Below are positions 1 through 8,395 of a stretch of DNA of 64,000 nt, one piece after another. The number at the start of each line of letters is the position of its first letter. The first letter of the stretch is position 1. The position numbers and the translations under genes were made by a program. This stretch comes from Aliishimia ponticola (GTDB lineage: Bacteria; Pseudomonadota; Alphaproteobacteria; Rhodobacterales; Rhodobacteraceae): contig NZ_SRKY01000004.1 in the NCBI RefSeq assembly GCF_004803475.1, positions 124,001 to 188,000 on the forward strand, written 5' to 3'. A model generated the notes under the pieces. That model was not told the DNA's origin and did not search any database. It worked only from the letters and a program-made list of their open reading frames with translations.

Positions 1-903
1 TCATCGCGCGGCCTCTCGTCGGCTGAAGACGGTTGAAATCGCGAACCCGGCAATGATGTGCCAAATGCCCCAAAAGGCCGCAACGATGGCCATGCCGCCC
101 ATCCCGCCGAAGAAGGCGAAGATCAGCACAAGCCCCAGCCCGGAATTCTGGATACCGGTTTCGATGGTGACGGCGCGCCGGTCGAACGCCGGCAACCGGG
201 CCAGCGTCGCGGTCGCAAAGCCCCCCGCGAAGGCGAGCGCATTGTGCAGCACAACGAGGCCAGCGATCACGCCGACGAATTCAAGGAAATAGGCCCAGTT
301 CGCGCGCAACGACATCAGGATAAACGCAGCGAAAATCCCCATGGACAGCCATTTCAGCGGCCTGCGCAAACACGCGGTCACGGCGGGCCTATAGTGGTTA
401 AGAGCAATCCCGGCGGCCAGCGGCACCAGCAGCATGACCCCGACGGTAATCGCCACGCTGACCGGATCGATGCGCGTCTGGGTCAACAGCGCGCGGGTCG
501 GCGCGTACAGGCTCCCCCAAAGCGCGATGTTGATCGGCGTCATCAAAAGCGCCGCGACCGTGGCCAAAGCGGTCAGCGACACGGAAAGTGCCGTGTTTCC
601 CCCGGCCCGGTGGGTGAAGAAGTTCGACACATTGCCGCCCGGACAGGACGCCACAAGGATCAGCCCCAGCGCGATGGACGGGCTGGGCCGTAGCGCCATC
701 ACAAGCAGGAACGTCAGTGCGGGCAGAACCAGAAACTGTGCTGCCGCGCCGACGAAAATCGGTTTGGGACGGCGCAGGAGCGCGCGAAAATCGCTGAGCC
801 TGAGGTCAATCGCGACCGAGAACATGACAATGCCAAGGATCGCATTGAGCACATGCAAAGAGGCGGGGCTGAAATTCAGCTGGGCTGCGTCGATACCGGT
901 CAT
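1..903 (-). CDS. Bile acid:sodium symporter (BASS) family transporter
   Basis: This 300-residue protein is hydrophobic almost throughout, with about nine or ten membrane segments. It carries the small-residue and Asn/Gln pattern of BASS transporters: SCPGGNVSN near residue 87 and ETGIQNSGLGL near residue 247, which match the two broken-helix cores that bind sodium in this fold. Family members move organic anions such as bile acids, pantoate or keto acids with sodium; the substrate here cannot be read from sequence. Its ATG overlaps the stop codon of the upstream flavin monooxygenase by four bases (ATGA), so the two are one transcription unit and may share a substrate. The stop codon is the first three bases of the window, so the gene is complete. 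Confidence 0.9.
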   Translation of the reverse strand: MTGIDAAQLNFSPASLHVLNAILGIVMFSVAIDLRLSDFRALLRRPKPIFVGAAAQFLVLPALTFLLVMALRPSPSIALGLILVASCPGGNVSNFFTHRAGGNTALSVSLTALATVAALLMTPINIALWGSLYAPTRALLTQTRIDPVSVAITVGVMLLVPLAAGIALNHYRPAVTACLRRPLKWLSMGIFAAFILMSLRANWAYFLEFVGVIAGLVVLHNALAFAGGFATATLARLPAFDRRAVTIETGIQNSGLGLVLIFAFFGGMGGMAIVAAFWGIWHIIAGFAISTVFSRREAAR

Positions 904-2219
904 GCCGCGCCCCTTCCGCCCAGCGCCCTGATCCAGCCCATGACCTCTTTGCGGTAGGTGGTCTTGTCCACGTAATAGGCCATGCGCGGCAGGTTGAGAT
1001 AGGCCATGCCGCCCGTTGCACGTGCGAACCCACCGGATTTCTGTGCTTTCAGCCGGATCGTCCCATCCGCGCGGTCACGCAACCCGCGAATATACCGCGC
1101 GACCATCTCCGCCTGTTCGTGGCGGCCCTGCCAGCCAAGTCCGCTGGCCTCCAACATGCCCAGAACGAACAGGTCGTCCCGATCCGGATGCATCGCGTTC
1201 AGGTAAAGATGCGGCGCATCGCCTTGCCAGTTCAGCAGGTCGCGGTCGATGAACGGGTAGTGCAGCTTGTACCCCGTCGCCGCGAGGATCATGTCGTAAT
1301 CGCCCTGCGTGCCGTCCTTGAAGTGGACCCTGTGTCCCTCCAGCCGGTCGATATCCGCGCGGACCTTCAAATCGCCATGGCCCGCGTGAAACAGCACAAG
1401 CGAGTTCACGATCGGGTGGCTTTCGTAAAGCGCGTAATCCGGCTTGGGGAACCCGTATTTCTGCGGGTCGCCCACGAACCAGCGCAGGATAAGCCCGTCC
1501 ACCCGACGTTTGAGCCACATCGGCAGCTTGATCGCGCCGCCCATCGTATCCGCAGGCTTGCCGAACACATATTTCGGCACGAAGTAGTATCCCCGGCGCA
1601 TCGAGAGATCGCAGCTTTTGCCGTGATGGATCGCATCCACCGCGATATCGCAGCCGGAATTGCCCGCACCGACGACCAGCACACGCTTGCCGGTGAATTG
1701 CGCGGGATCGCGGTAGGCAGAGGCGTGGATCAACTCGCCATCGAACTGCCCGTTGAAACTGGGCATGTTCGGCTCGCTCAGCGTGCCATTTGCGATCAGG
1801 ACCCCGGCGAATACGTCCTCATGGGTGCCCGAGGCATCGCGCCAGACCACCCGCCAGCCAGCCCCGTCTTCGCCCAAAGGAACGACCTGCGTCACCTCGG
1901 CCCCGAATTTATAATGACGGCGAATATCGAAATGATCTGCGAACTCGCGGAAATAACGCGCCATTTCGCGGTGGCTGGGATATTCGGCCACCTCGGGTCG
2001 CATGGGGAAATCGGTGAATTCCGTCATCGTCTTGGACGAGATCAGATGCGCGGTCTCGTACATGGTCGAACGTGCGCCATCGATATCCCACAGCCCGCCG
2101 ACGTCGCTGTGCAATTCGAACCCCTGATACGCGATGCCCTGCTCACCCAGCACCTTGGCTGCTGCGAGCCCCATCGGGCCCGCGCCGATCAGCGCGAACT
2201 TCTCCCTTGCATTCGTCAC
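900..2219 (-). CDS. Flavin-containing monooxygenase (FMO-like)
   Basis: A soluble 439-residue protein of the class B flavoprotein monooxygenases, which use FAD and NADPH to oxygenate soft nucleophiles (N, S) or ketones. Visible motifs are the N-terminal FAD site GAGPMGLAAA (about residue 12), an FMO-type stretch FNGQFDGELIHASAY (about residue 155) and the NADPH site VVGAGNSGCD (about residue 180). Length is normal for bacterial FMOs. It is translationally coupled to the downstream BASS transporter and divergent from a TetR regulator with a palindrome in the gap, so TetR control is likely. Trimethylamine monooxygenase is a possible identity, but I cannot separate it from other FMOs or Baeyer-Villiger enzymes here. 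Confidence 0.88.
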   Translation of the reverse strand: MTNAREKFALIGAGPMGLAAAKVLGEQGIAYQGFELHSDVGGLWDIDGARSTMYETAHLISSKTMTEFTDFPMRPEVAEYPSHREMARYFREFADHFDIRRHYKFGAEVTQVVPLGEDGAGWRVVWRDASGTHEDVFAGVLIANGTLSEPNMPSFNGQFDGELIHASAYRDPAQFTGKRVLVVGAGNSGCDIAVDAIHHGKSCDLSMRRGYYFVPKYVFGKPADTMGGAIKLPMWLKRRVDGLILRWFVGDPQKYGFPKPDYALYESHPIVNSLVLFHAGHGDLKVRADIDRLEGHRVHFKDGTQGDYDMILAATGYKLHYPFIDRDLLNWQGDAPHLYLNAMHPDRDDLFVLGMLEASGLGWQGRHEQAEMVARYIRGLRDRADGTIRLKAQKSGGFARATGGMAYLNLPRMAYYVDKTTYRKEVMGWIRALGGRGAA

Positions 2220-2246
2220 GTTGCAATTCCTCCCTAGTCACCTTAG

Positions 2247-2264
2247 ATTGAACAAATGTTCAAT
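2247..2264. promoter_or_regulatory. Palindromic operator, probably for the TetR regulator
   Basis: A perfect inverted repeat, ATTGAAC-AAAT-GTTCAAT (7-4-7), sits between the divergent flavin monooxygenase (start 2219) and TetR gene (start 2281). Size, symmetry and position fit a TetR-family operator that controls both directions, with autoregulation of the repressor. The 3' arm ends 16 bases before the TetR start codon. Confidence 0.7.
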
Positions 2265-2280
2265 ATAAGCAAGTTCTTTG

Positions 2281-2967
2281 ATGACAGCAGGCAACACGCC
2301 CACAAAGCAAAGGCTTAGGGCACCATCCAAGCGGGCGCTTGCCAACCGTGCGCGCATTCTTGACGCGGCAGAGCTGGTTTTCGCACGGGCGGGATTCGAG
2401 GCCGCCAAGGTGCGCGAGATCGCGGCGACGGCGGGAGTTCCTTTGGGGCTGGTCAACCATCACACCGGCTCGAAAGAGGCGCTGTTCCGCGAAGTGGTGG
2501 CCCGACGAGCGGATGAATTGGCGCGATTGCGACGACAGGCATTGGCGCAGGCAAAGGCCCATGGCCCGCTTGAACTGCCGCAGGTTCTGGACTGCTTTTT
2601 CCGGCCCTACCTTGAGAAAGCCGCTGGCAGCGATCCGCAATGGCTGGCCTATGCGCGGCTGGTCGCGATAGTGTCCGCAGACCCTTCCTGGCGGGACGTG
2701 TCCGCCGATCTTTTCGATCCGACGGCGCAGCTTTTTCTGGATGAAATCTGCGCGCTACACCCGAACGCCTCCCGCGCCGTCGTGGCCGAGGGGTTCTTGT
2801 ACTCTGTCGCTGCGTTGTTGGCGTTTCTGACATCGAGTTGGCGGATCGCCGCGCTGTCATCGGATACGGATGCGGCCGCGTCGGTTGAGGCTTTGGCGGC
2901 ATTTGCGGCGGCGGGCATGTCGGCGGTGATCGCGCAGGCAGAGGCCAATGCGCCAACCACTGCCTGA
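2281..2967 (+). CDS. TetR/AcrR family transcriptional regulator
   Basis: A 228-residue protein with the TetR DNA-binding domain at about residues 20-65: RILDAAELVFARAGFEAAKVREIAATAGVP followed by GLVNHHTGSKEALFREV, the standard helix-turn-helix and tyrosine/lysine-rich end (here HHTGSKEAL). The C-terminal two thirds are helical and fit a ligand-binding domain. I chose the ATG at 2281; a TTG one codon earlier is also open. It is divergent from the monooxygenase-transporter operon and has an 18-base palindrome directly upstream, so it most likely represses that operon until a substrate binds. Confidence 0.9.
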   Translation: MTAGNTPTKQRLRAPSKRALANRARILDAAELVFARAGFEAAKVREIAATAGVPLGLVNHHTGSKEALFREVVARRADELARLRRQALAQAKAHGPLELPQVLDCFFRPYLEKAAGSDPQWLAYARLVAIVSADPSWRDVSADLFDPTAQLFLDEICALHPNASRAVVAEGFLYSVAALLAFLTSSWRIAALSSDTDAAASVEALAAFAAAGMSAVIAQAEANAPTTA

Positions 2968-3009
2968 AGTGCAGATCAATCGGATGTGAAGCCGCGCTCT
3001 CCGATCGTG

Positions 3010-3411
3010 ATGGACAGGCCTGCGCAAACGGGCAATATGTCCGGAATGACCCTGCTTCGCCCCATCTTCGTTGCGTTGATGATCACCCTCATGTTGCCAT
3101 GGGGGGCGTATCTCAAGGCGCAGGGGGCGGTGATGCGTGCGGCTGAGCTTCCTACGCAGGCGATCACGCAGGATCAGGGCGACGCGGTTGCGTTTTCAGC
3201 GCCGCGCACCCGTATAAGCAATGCGGGCGATCGCAAGCGGTGCCGGACCGGGATACTGCCCGGCGCGGCCTGCGCGATCTTTGCCGATCTGTCGCAAGAC
3301 CCGCAGACCGAACCGCCCTTTGGCGATGCCTCCGCGCTGCGTCCCGAACAGGGAATCTGGGTCCGCGATGTGCCGACCTCTCCCGATACCGGGCCGCCGC
3401 GCCGCGTTTGA
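3010..3411 (+). CDS. Small membrane-anchored hypothetical protein
   Basis: I do not recognise a family. The product has one N-terminal hydrophobic segment (LLRPIFVALMITLMLPWGAYL) that may be a signal anchor, then about 95 polar, proline-rich residues with three cysteines. Possible starts are GTG 2986, ATG 3010 and ATG 3037; all keep the hydrophobic segment, and 3010 is a compromise. It lies 50 bases before the L,D-transpeptidase and on the same strand, so a role at the envelope is plausible but only inferred. Confidence 0.55.
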   Translation: MDRPAQTGNMSGMTLLRPIFVALMITLMLPWGAYLKAQGAVMRAAELPTQAITQDQGDAVAFSAPRTRISNAGDRKRCRTGILPGAACAIFADLSQDPQTEPPFGDASALRPEQGIWVRDVPTSPDTGPPRRV

Positions 3412-3462
3412 TCGACTTTCCGGCGCTCGGCGCCAGTCCTTTTGATCAAACGGAGACATTCC

Positions 3463-4167
3463 ATGCTTACCCGTCGCAATTTCGTGGCGGCTGGCGCAGT
3501 TGCCGCGGTTTCCGCCTGTGCCCGCCCCGCCCCGGAACCCGTCACGCGCGCGGCCACCGAGGCTGCCCTGCCTGACTATCCGCCCGTGCCATCCTTTTAT
3601 GATGCGATCACGAATGAACCCTTTCCGATCCCCGCCATCGAGCCGGGGCAGATCGCGCCCGAGCTGTGGCGGCAGGAGGTCACGAACATGTGGCCGGACA
3701 GGCCGCGCGGCACCATCATCGTCGATCCCGATGCCGCGATGCTGTACTTCATCGAAAGCCCCACGACCGCGACCCGTTATGGGGTCAGCGTCGGTGCTGC
3801 GGGCTATGAATGGCAGGGGACTGCGCGGTTGCAATTCCGCCGTTCCTGGCCGCGCTGGAAGGTGCCGGACGCGATGATCGAACGCAAACCGGAACTGGCC
3901 CCGTATTCCGTGGCCCATGGCGGTATGCCGCCCGGCCCCGGCAATCCGATGGGCGCGCGCGCGCTTTACCTGTTTCAGGACGGCGTCGATACGCTCTACC
4001 GTGTGCATGGGGACGCCGCCCCGCGCGAATTGGGGCGGTCGGTGTCCTCTGGCTGCATCCGCATGTTGAACCAGGACGTGATCCACTTGCACGACCGGGC
4101 CGTCCATGGCGCGGATGTGACCGTGCTGCCATCGCTGAAGCCCGCCGGGCTGGAGGCCATGTATTAA
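3463..4167 (+). CDS. L,D-transpeptidase (YkuD family), Tat-type lipoprotein
   Basis: YkuD enzymes form 3-3 peptidoglycan cross-links or attach proteins to the peptidoglycan. The catalytic signature is present: His182 in YRVHGD and nucleophile Cys198 in SSGCIRM. The N-terminus (LTRRNFVAAGAVAAVSAC) has a twin-arginine pair, a hydrophobic stretch and a lipobox ending in Cys20, so the protein is probably exported folded and lipid-anchored. The chosen ATG follows a GGAG ribosome binding site eight bases away; an upstream TTG is less likely. The 234-residue length suits the family. A strong hairpin follows the gene. Confidence 0.9.
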   Translation: MLTRRNFVAAGAVAAVSACARPAPEPVTRAATEAALPDYPPVPSFYDAITNEPFPIPAIEPGQIAPELWRQEVTNMWPDRPRGTIIVDPDAAMLYFIESPTTATRYGVSVGAAGYEWQGTARLQFRRSWPRWKVPDAMIERKPELAPYSVAHGGMPPGPGNPMGARALYLFQDGVDTLYRVHGDAAPRELGRSVSSGCIRMLNQDVIHLHDRAVHGADVTVLPSLKPAGLEAMY

Positions 4168-4190
4168 CGGCGCCCAAAGCGCAACAGACT

Positions 4191-4226
4191 TGAAGCCGGG
4201 CGCGATTTGCGGCAAACCCGGCTTCA
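4191..4226 (+). terminator. Hairpin after the L,D-transpeptidase gene
   Basis: A perfect 10-base inverted repeat, TGAAGCCGGG and CCCGGCTTCA, is separated by a 16-base loop. It lies 23 bases after the stop codon. There is no T-run behind it, so it may act with Rho or stabilise the 3' end rather than be a classic intrinsic terminator. Confidence 0.5.
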
Positions 4227-4301
4227 GACAACCCCGCCAGACAGCCTGCCCGCAGCGCTGCCCCGCCAGGTGAGATCCATTCATCTATCAGGGACGCAGC
4301 T

Positions 4302-4730
4302 ATGAAACGGCTTGTGACTGGCGCTATCGCGTTCAGCTTCATGTTTTCGGGTTTGGCACAGGCGCAAGAGACAGATCTTGCGGGCCGGATTTCCATCGAA
4401 CTCAACGCGGTGCAGACGGTCGAGACCTCTTGCACGCTGACCTTTCTGATCACCAACGGGCTGGAAGCACCCTTGGACAAGGCCGTTTATGAGGCCGTGC
4501 TGTTCGACACCTCCGGTCAGGTGGCACGACTGACGCTGTTCGACTTCGGCACATTGCCCCCGGCGCGGCCGCGCGTCCGGCAATTTGCGCTGCCCGGCAC
4601 CACTTGCGAAGGGCTGGGCCGCGTTCTGCTGAACGGCGCGCATATCTGCGACGGTGCGGGCGTGGCCGAAGGCGCTTGTGACCGTGGGCTGGTGCTGTCG
4701 ACGCGCACAGATATCGAGGTGCTGGGATGA
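4302..4730 (+). CDS. Secreted protein of a TonB/ExbBD operon
   Basis: A 142-residue protein with a clear Sec signal peptide (MKRLVTGAIAFSFMFSGLAQA, cleavage near residue 21). The mature part is about 120 residues, predicted beta-rich, with four cysteines (in ETSCTL, GTTCEGL, HICDG and GACDRG) that could form two disulfides in the periplasm. I do not recognise a named family. Its last four bases overlap the ExbB start (ATGA), so it is the first gene of the ExbB-ExbD-ExbD-TonB operon and probably works with that energy-transducing complex. Confidence 0.8.
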   Translation: MKRLVTGAIAFSFMFSGLAQAQETDLAGRISIELNAVQTVETSCTLTFLITNGLEAPLDKAVYEAVLFDTSGQVARLTLFDFGTLPPARPRVRQFALPGTTCEGLGRVLLNGAHICDGAGVAEGACDRGLVLSTRTDIEVLG

Positions 4731-5386
4731 TCGGTGAATGGCTCTCTCCGCTGCGGCAGATCGCCGAAACCGGCGGCCCCGTGGTTGCGATCCTGATGGC
4801 TGTGGCTGTGCTGACCCTTGCGGTTGCCATCTATAAGGTCTGGCAATTCTGGGCAGCCGGTGTCGGTCGCCACCGCGCGCTTGGCGATGCGGTGCGCGCA
4901 TGGGATCGCGGGGACGAAAGCAGCGCGCAGATGGCGCTTGGGCGTTCGGAAAGTTATCTTGCGCCGGTCATCGGCATGGCCTTTGACGCGGGCGCGCGCA
5001 CAGGCGCCAGCGACCGCCTTCAGGCAGAGGCTGAAACGCGCTTTGCCAAGCTGGAGCGCGGCTTCCGGCTGCTGGATTCCGTGGCGCAACTTGCCCCGCT
5101 TTTGGGTCTGTTCGGCACCGTTCTTGGGATGATCGAAGCCTTTCAGGCGCTACAGGATGCCGGGGCGCAGGTTGATCCGTCCGTGCTGGCAGGCGGCATC
5201 TGGGTGGCGCTGCTGACCACCGCTGTCGGGCTTGTCGTGGCAATGCCCACCGCCCTTGTGCTGAGCTGGCTTGAAGGGCGGATGGAGGCAGAGCGGGTAA
5301 TCGCAGAGCAAGCGATCATGACGATCCTGCATCCGTCCGGCCAGCAACAGGGCAACCCCGCTCAGATGCAGGCGATCCATGGCTAA
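4727..5386 (+). CDS. exbB: ExbB/TolQ/MotA-type proton channel subunit
   Basis: A 219-residue inner-membrane protein with an N-terminal membrane helix (about residues 18-40) and the two conserved helices near residues 120-150 and 160-190. The segment LAPLLGLFGTVLGMIEAF is the diagnostic ExbB/TolQ motif. With ExbD it forms the proton-driven motor that energises TonB. It overlaps the secreted-protein gene by four bases and the first ExbD gene by eight bases, showing a tight operon. Confidence 0.93.
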   Translation: MIGEWLSPLRQIAETGGPVVAILMAVAVLTLAVAIYKVWQFWAAGVGRHRALGDAVRAWDRGDESSAQMALGRSESYLAPVIGMAFDAGARTGASDRLQAEAETRFAKLERGFRLLDSVAQLAPLLGLFGTVLGMIEAFQALQDAGAQVDPSVLAGGIWVALLTTAVGLVVAMPTALVLSWLEGRMEAERVIAEQAIMTILHPSGQQQGNPAQMQAIHG

Positions 5387-5756
5387 GGCGCGCACCCGGC
5401 GGCGCAGGTTGTCGATGACGTCGCTGATCGATGTCATCTTCCTGCTGCTGCTTTTCTTCATGCTGACCTCGACCTTTTCCAACTTCGCAGAGGTGGAGCT
5501 TGCCGCCGCCGGTTCGGGCGCTGCGCAGCCCTCTGACGCGCCGCCGCTATTTTTGCAGCTGGGTGCAGAGGATTTGCGCCTGAATGGCGAGGCGGTCGCG
5601 TTGGACGCGCTGGCGGGTACACCGCTCGCCGAAGTGGAGGATGGCACGGTTCTGCTGGTCAGCCTTGGCACCGAGGTCACCTCGCAGCGACTGACCGATC
5701 TGCTGGTTGCCCTGCGCGCGATGCCCGCCTTGCGCGTCACGGTTCTGGGGGGCTGA
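5379..5756 (+). CDS. exbD: ExbD/TolR family protein, first copy
   Basis: A 125-residue protein with the expected order of a short basic N-terminus (AKARTRRRRLSMTS), one membrane helix containing the essential aspartate (LIDVIFLLLLFFMLTSTF), and a periplasmic domain. It couples proton flow through ExbB to TonB. It overlaps exbB by eight bases and is followed four bases later by a second, different exbD-like gene. Confidence 0.92.
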   Translation: MAKARTRRRRLSMTSLIDVIFLLLLFFMLTSTFSNFAEVELAAAGSGAAQPSDAPPLFLQLGAEDLRLNGEAVALDALAGTPLAEVEDGTVLLVSLGTEVTSQRLTDLLVALRAMPALRVTVLGG

Positions 5757-5760
5757 TCCG

Positions 5761-6150
5761 ATGCGACCTTTGGCGAAACGTAAACGTGACCGCGAACCGA
5801 CCATTGCGCTGATCAACATCGTCTTTTTGATGCTGGTCTTCTTCATGGTCGCCGGAACGCTCGCGCCGCCGCTTGATCGCTCTTTAAAGCTGGTCGAAAC
5901 ACGCGAGTTGGACGGCGCGGCCCCACCGGATGCGCTGATCGTTCACCCCGATGGGCGACTGGTCTATCGCGGTGATATCCAGCTGGATGCTGCCAGCTTC
6001 ATCGCGGCGCTGCCGGAGGAGGACCGCGAGGTCGTGCGGTTGCTGCCGGATCGCGACCTGCCCGCCCGTGATCTGGTGTCCCTGACCCGCGCATTGCGCG
6101 AGGCCGGCGCGCAGAAGGTTCTGCTGGTGTCAGAAAGAGCGATGCAATGA
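5761..6150 (+). CDS. exbD: ExbD/TolR family protein, second copy
   Basis: A 129-residue protein of the same layout as its neighbour: basic N-terminus (RPLAKRKRDREPT), then the helix IALINIVFLMLVFFMVAG. The position where ExbD has its membrane aspartate is asparagine here (ALINIVFLML against SLIDVIFLLL in the first copy), so this copy may be unable to carry protons and may act as a structural partner in a mixed ExbD pair. The ATG at 5761 is preferred over an upstream in-frame start inside the first exbD. Confidence 0.9.
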   Translation: MRPLAKRKRDREPTIALINIVFLMLVFFMVAGTLAPPLDRSLKLVETRELDGAAPPDALIVHPDGRLVYRGDIQLDAASFIAALPEEDREVVRLLPDRDLPARDLVSLTRALREAGAQKVLLVSERAMQ

Positions 6151-7106
6151 TCAAAAGCTCTGCCACTGGGAAAACGCTCTCGCTTGGCCTTGCTGCCAGT
6201 TTGATCGTCGGGGCGACGCATTTGGCGTGGGCCCCTGAAGCGACCGAGCTGGCAGGCGGCGGCAGTCCCGCCGAATTGCGCAGCGGCACCGCGTTCGAGG
6301 ATATGGCGGCAGGCATTCTGACGCCCGAAGCGCCGCAAGACGTCCTGACACCCGCAACGCCCGCCGCGCAAACCGCCCCTACGATGCCGGTGCAACAGGC
6401 AGAGCCCGCCCCGCGCCCGGTGGCAGAGCCGCTCTCCCCCCAGCCTGCTGCCCCAGCGGCGCAGGCACCTCAGGCAGCGACGCCTGCGCCGGTTCACCCC
6501 GCGGCTGCGCTGCCCGCGCCATCGGTTGCGGCGGCCCTTCCACCCCGCGCGGCGGAAACAGCGCAGCAAATTACCCCTGCAGACGTCATTGCCGACAGCA
6601 CGCCTGACGAAACCGCCCCGCGAAGCTCTCTGCGGCCGCAGAAACGCGATGCGGACAAGGCGGCGGCCGTCGTGGCGGCGCGCCCGAAACTGGCCAAGGT
6701 GCGAAAAACGCCTGCGCCCCCCCCTGCGCCCAAACGCGGGAATGCAGCGAAAGACAATGCCAAAGGCTCTGTCAGCGGGACACGTGCCGAAGCCAAGGCC
6801 ACGACAGCAGGGCCGCGCAAAACGGCGGCGCGCGACAGCGGCAATGCGGCCAAAAGCAACTATCCGGGCAAGGTCATGCGCAAAATCCAGCGCGTGCGCC
6901 GGCCAAGCGTCCGGGCCAAGGGGTCTGCCGTGGTTTCGTTCCGCATCGCCGCCAATGGCGGGCTTGCCGCGGCCTCTGTCGCGCGCAGCTCCGGGTCGGC
7001 GGCGCTGGACACGGCCGCCCTGAGCGTCGTGCGCAAAGCCGCGCCGTTCCCGCAGCCCCCCGCTGGCGCGCAGCGATCCTTTTCCGTCACGATCAAAGGC
7101 CGTTAG
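6147..7106 (+). CDS. tonB: TonB family energy transducer
   Basis: A 319-residue protein with an N-terminal membrane anchor (about residues 9-28), a long Pro/Ala-rich and then Lys/Arg-rich periplasmic spacer (residues 60-235) and a C-terminal TonB domain (about residues 240-319). That domain contains VVSFRIAANGGL and the conserved pattern SSGSAALDTAALSVVRKAAPFPQPP. It transmits energy from ExbB/ExbD to outer-membrane transporters. Its start overlaps the second exbD stop (ATGA). No TonB-dependent receptor lies next to the operon, so the client is encoded elsewhere or is non-classical. Confidence 0.92.
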   Translation: MIKSSATGKTLSLGLAASLIVGATHLAWAPEATELAGGGSPAELRSGTAFEDMAAGILTPEAPQDVLTPATPAAQTAPTMPVQQAEPAPRPVAEPLSPQPAAPAAQAPQAATPAPVHPAAALPAPSVAAALPPRAAETAQQITPADVIADSTPDETAPRSSLRPQKRDADKAAAVVAARPKLAKVRKTPAPPPAPKRGNAAKDNAKGSVSGTRAEAKATTAGPRKTAARDSGNAAKSNYPGKVMRKIQRVRRPSVRAKGSAVVSFRIAANGGLAAASVARSSGSAALDTAALSVVRKAAPFPQPPAGAQRSFSVTIKGR

Positions 7107-7212
7107 GCAGACTGCCCCCCGTTGGGGCGTGACAGGGCGCGGCGCTGGCCCTATGGCTATGGCCGGGCGGTCACCGAGCGCGCCAATCTGGAACCACAAG
7201 GGACGGCTGCCG

Positions 7213-8394
7213 ATGGTCCGGCTGCACTTCGAAAGAGAACTGTCGCTGCCCGACCCCTTGCGCGTGGCCCGCGCGCGTAGCGTTCCGCATCTGGGGCCGC
7301 GCATCCTGTTCTTTTCCGGCGGCAGCGCGCTCAACGCCATTTCGCGCCAGCTCAAGCAGTACACCTTCAATTCGATCCATCTGATCACGCCGTTTGACAG
7401 TGGCGGAAGTTCACAAACGCTGCGGGTGGCGTTCGATATGCCCGCCGTTGGCGATCTGCGCAGCCGCCTGATGGCACTGGCGGATGAAACCGTTCTGGGC
7501 CAGCCAGAGGTCTATGCCCTCTTCACACACCGCCTGCCGCGCGACGCCAAACCCGGCGCGCTGCGGGCCGAGGTCGCGCAATTGCGCGATGGCAAGCACC
7601 CGCTTCTTTCTGCCGTGGCCCGGCCCATGCGTGCGTTGATCCAGAACCATCTGAACCACGCGCTTGACCATGTCCCGGCGGATTTCGACTATCGCAATGC
7701 CAGTATCGGCAACCTGATCCTTGCGGGCGGCTATCTGTCCCAGGGGCGCGCCTTGGAACCGGTGCTGTTTCTGATGTCCAAGATGGTGGATGTGCGCGGC
7801 ACAGTGCGCACGATCGTGGATGAAAACCTGCAACTGGGCGCGCAATTGCAGGACGGTCGCCAGATCCATACCCAGCGCCTGTTAAGCGGCAAGGAAGCGC
7901 CGCCGATCGACAGCCCGATCACGCGCCTGTTCCTGTCCGATGGGCGACAGGAGCTTTCGGCTGCGGATTACCCCCTGCTCAAACGGAACCGCAAATTGAT
8001 CCAGTCGGCGGATGTGATCTGCTATCCGCCGGGCAGCCTGTACAGCAGTGTCGCGGTGAACCTGCTGCCTGCCGGGGTCGGCAAGGCGGTTGCAGGGCGT
8101 TGTGTACCGAAGGTCTATCTGCCCGGTCTTGGAACTGACCCCGAGGCCCTGGGGCACAGCCTGGCCGATCAGGTCGAGGCGCTGCTGACACCGATGCGCG
8201 CGGATGCGGGCAAGACCCGGCCTGCCCGTGACTTCCTGACCCATGTGCTGTGCGATACCTCGCGCAGCGAGGCCGAATGCGCCGCCGTGACCGAACGCCA
8301 CGGCGTGCCATGTCTTCGCCTGCCGTTGGCTTTGCCCGACAGGCCGAAATACGACCCGGCGATCATTGCGGAACTGCTCGTCTCCCTCGGGTAA
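7213..8394 (+). CDS. CofD/YvcK-like protein
   Basis: The N-terminus shows ILFFSGGSALNAISRQLK, the glycine-rich phosphate-binding loop of the CofD/YvcK fold, followed by HLITPFDSGGSSQTLR, equivalent to the D-(S/D)-G-G-S motif of the family. Further conserved parts are NASIGNLILAGGYL (about residue 160) and DVICYPPGSLYSSVAVNLL (about residue 270). CofD transfers lactyl-phosphate in F420 synthesis; YvcK is a UDP-sugar-binding growth factor. The sequence resembles the divergent CofD-like proteins of proteobacteria (called GAK-system) more than true CofD, and none of their usual partners is adjacent. Starts at GTG 7129 (421 residues) or ATG 7213 (393) are both possible. Confidence 0.75.
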   Translation: MVRLHFERELSLPDPLRVARARSVPHLGPRILFFSGGSALNAISRQLKQYTFNSIHLITPFDSGGSSQTLRVAFDMPAVGDLRSRLMALADETVLGQPEVYALFTHRLPRDAKPGALRAEVAQLRDGKHPLLSAVARPMRALIQNHLNHALDHVPADFDYRNASIGNLILAGGYLSQGRALEPVLFLMSKMVDVRGTVRTIVDENLQLGAQLQDGRQIHTQRLLSGKEAPPIDSPITRLFLSDGRQELSAADYPLLKRNRKLIQSADVICYPPGSLYSSVAVNLLPAGVGKAVAGRCVPKVYLPGLGTDPEALGHSLADQVEALLTPMRADAGKTRPARDFLTHVLCDTSRSEAECAAVTERHGVPCLRLPLALPDRPKYDPAIIAELLVSLG

Positions 8395-8395
8395 T

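Noticed and set aside
3441-3450. TTTGATCAAA as a possible FNR/CRP site before the L,D-transpeptidase gene
   Set aside because: The half-sites touch; FNR-type sites need a four-base spacer (TTGAT-N4-ATCAA). It also lies about 12 bases before the start codon.
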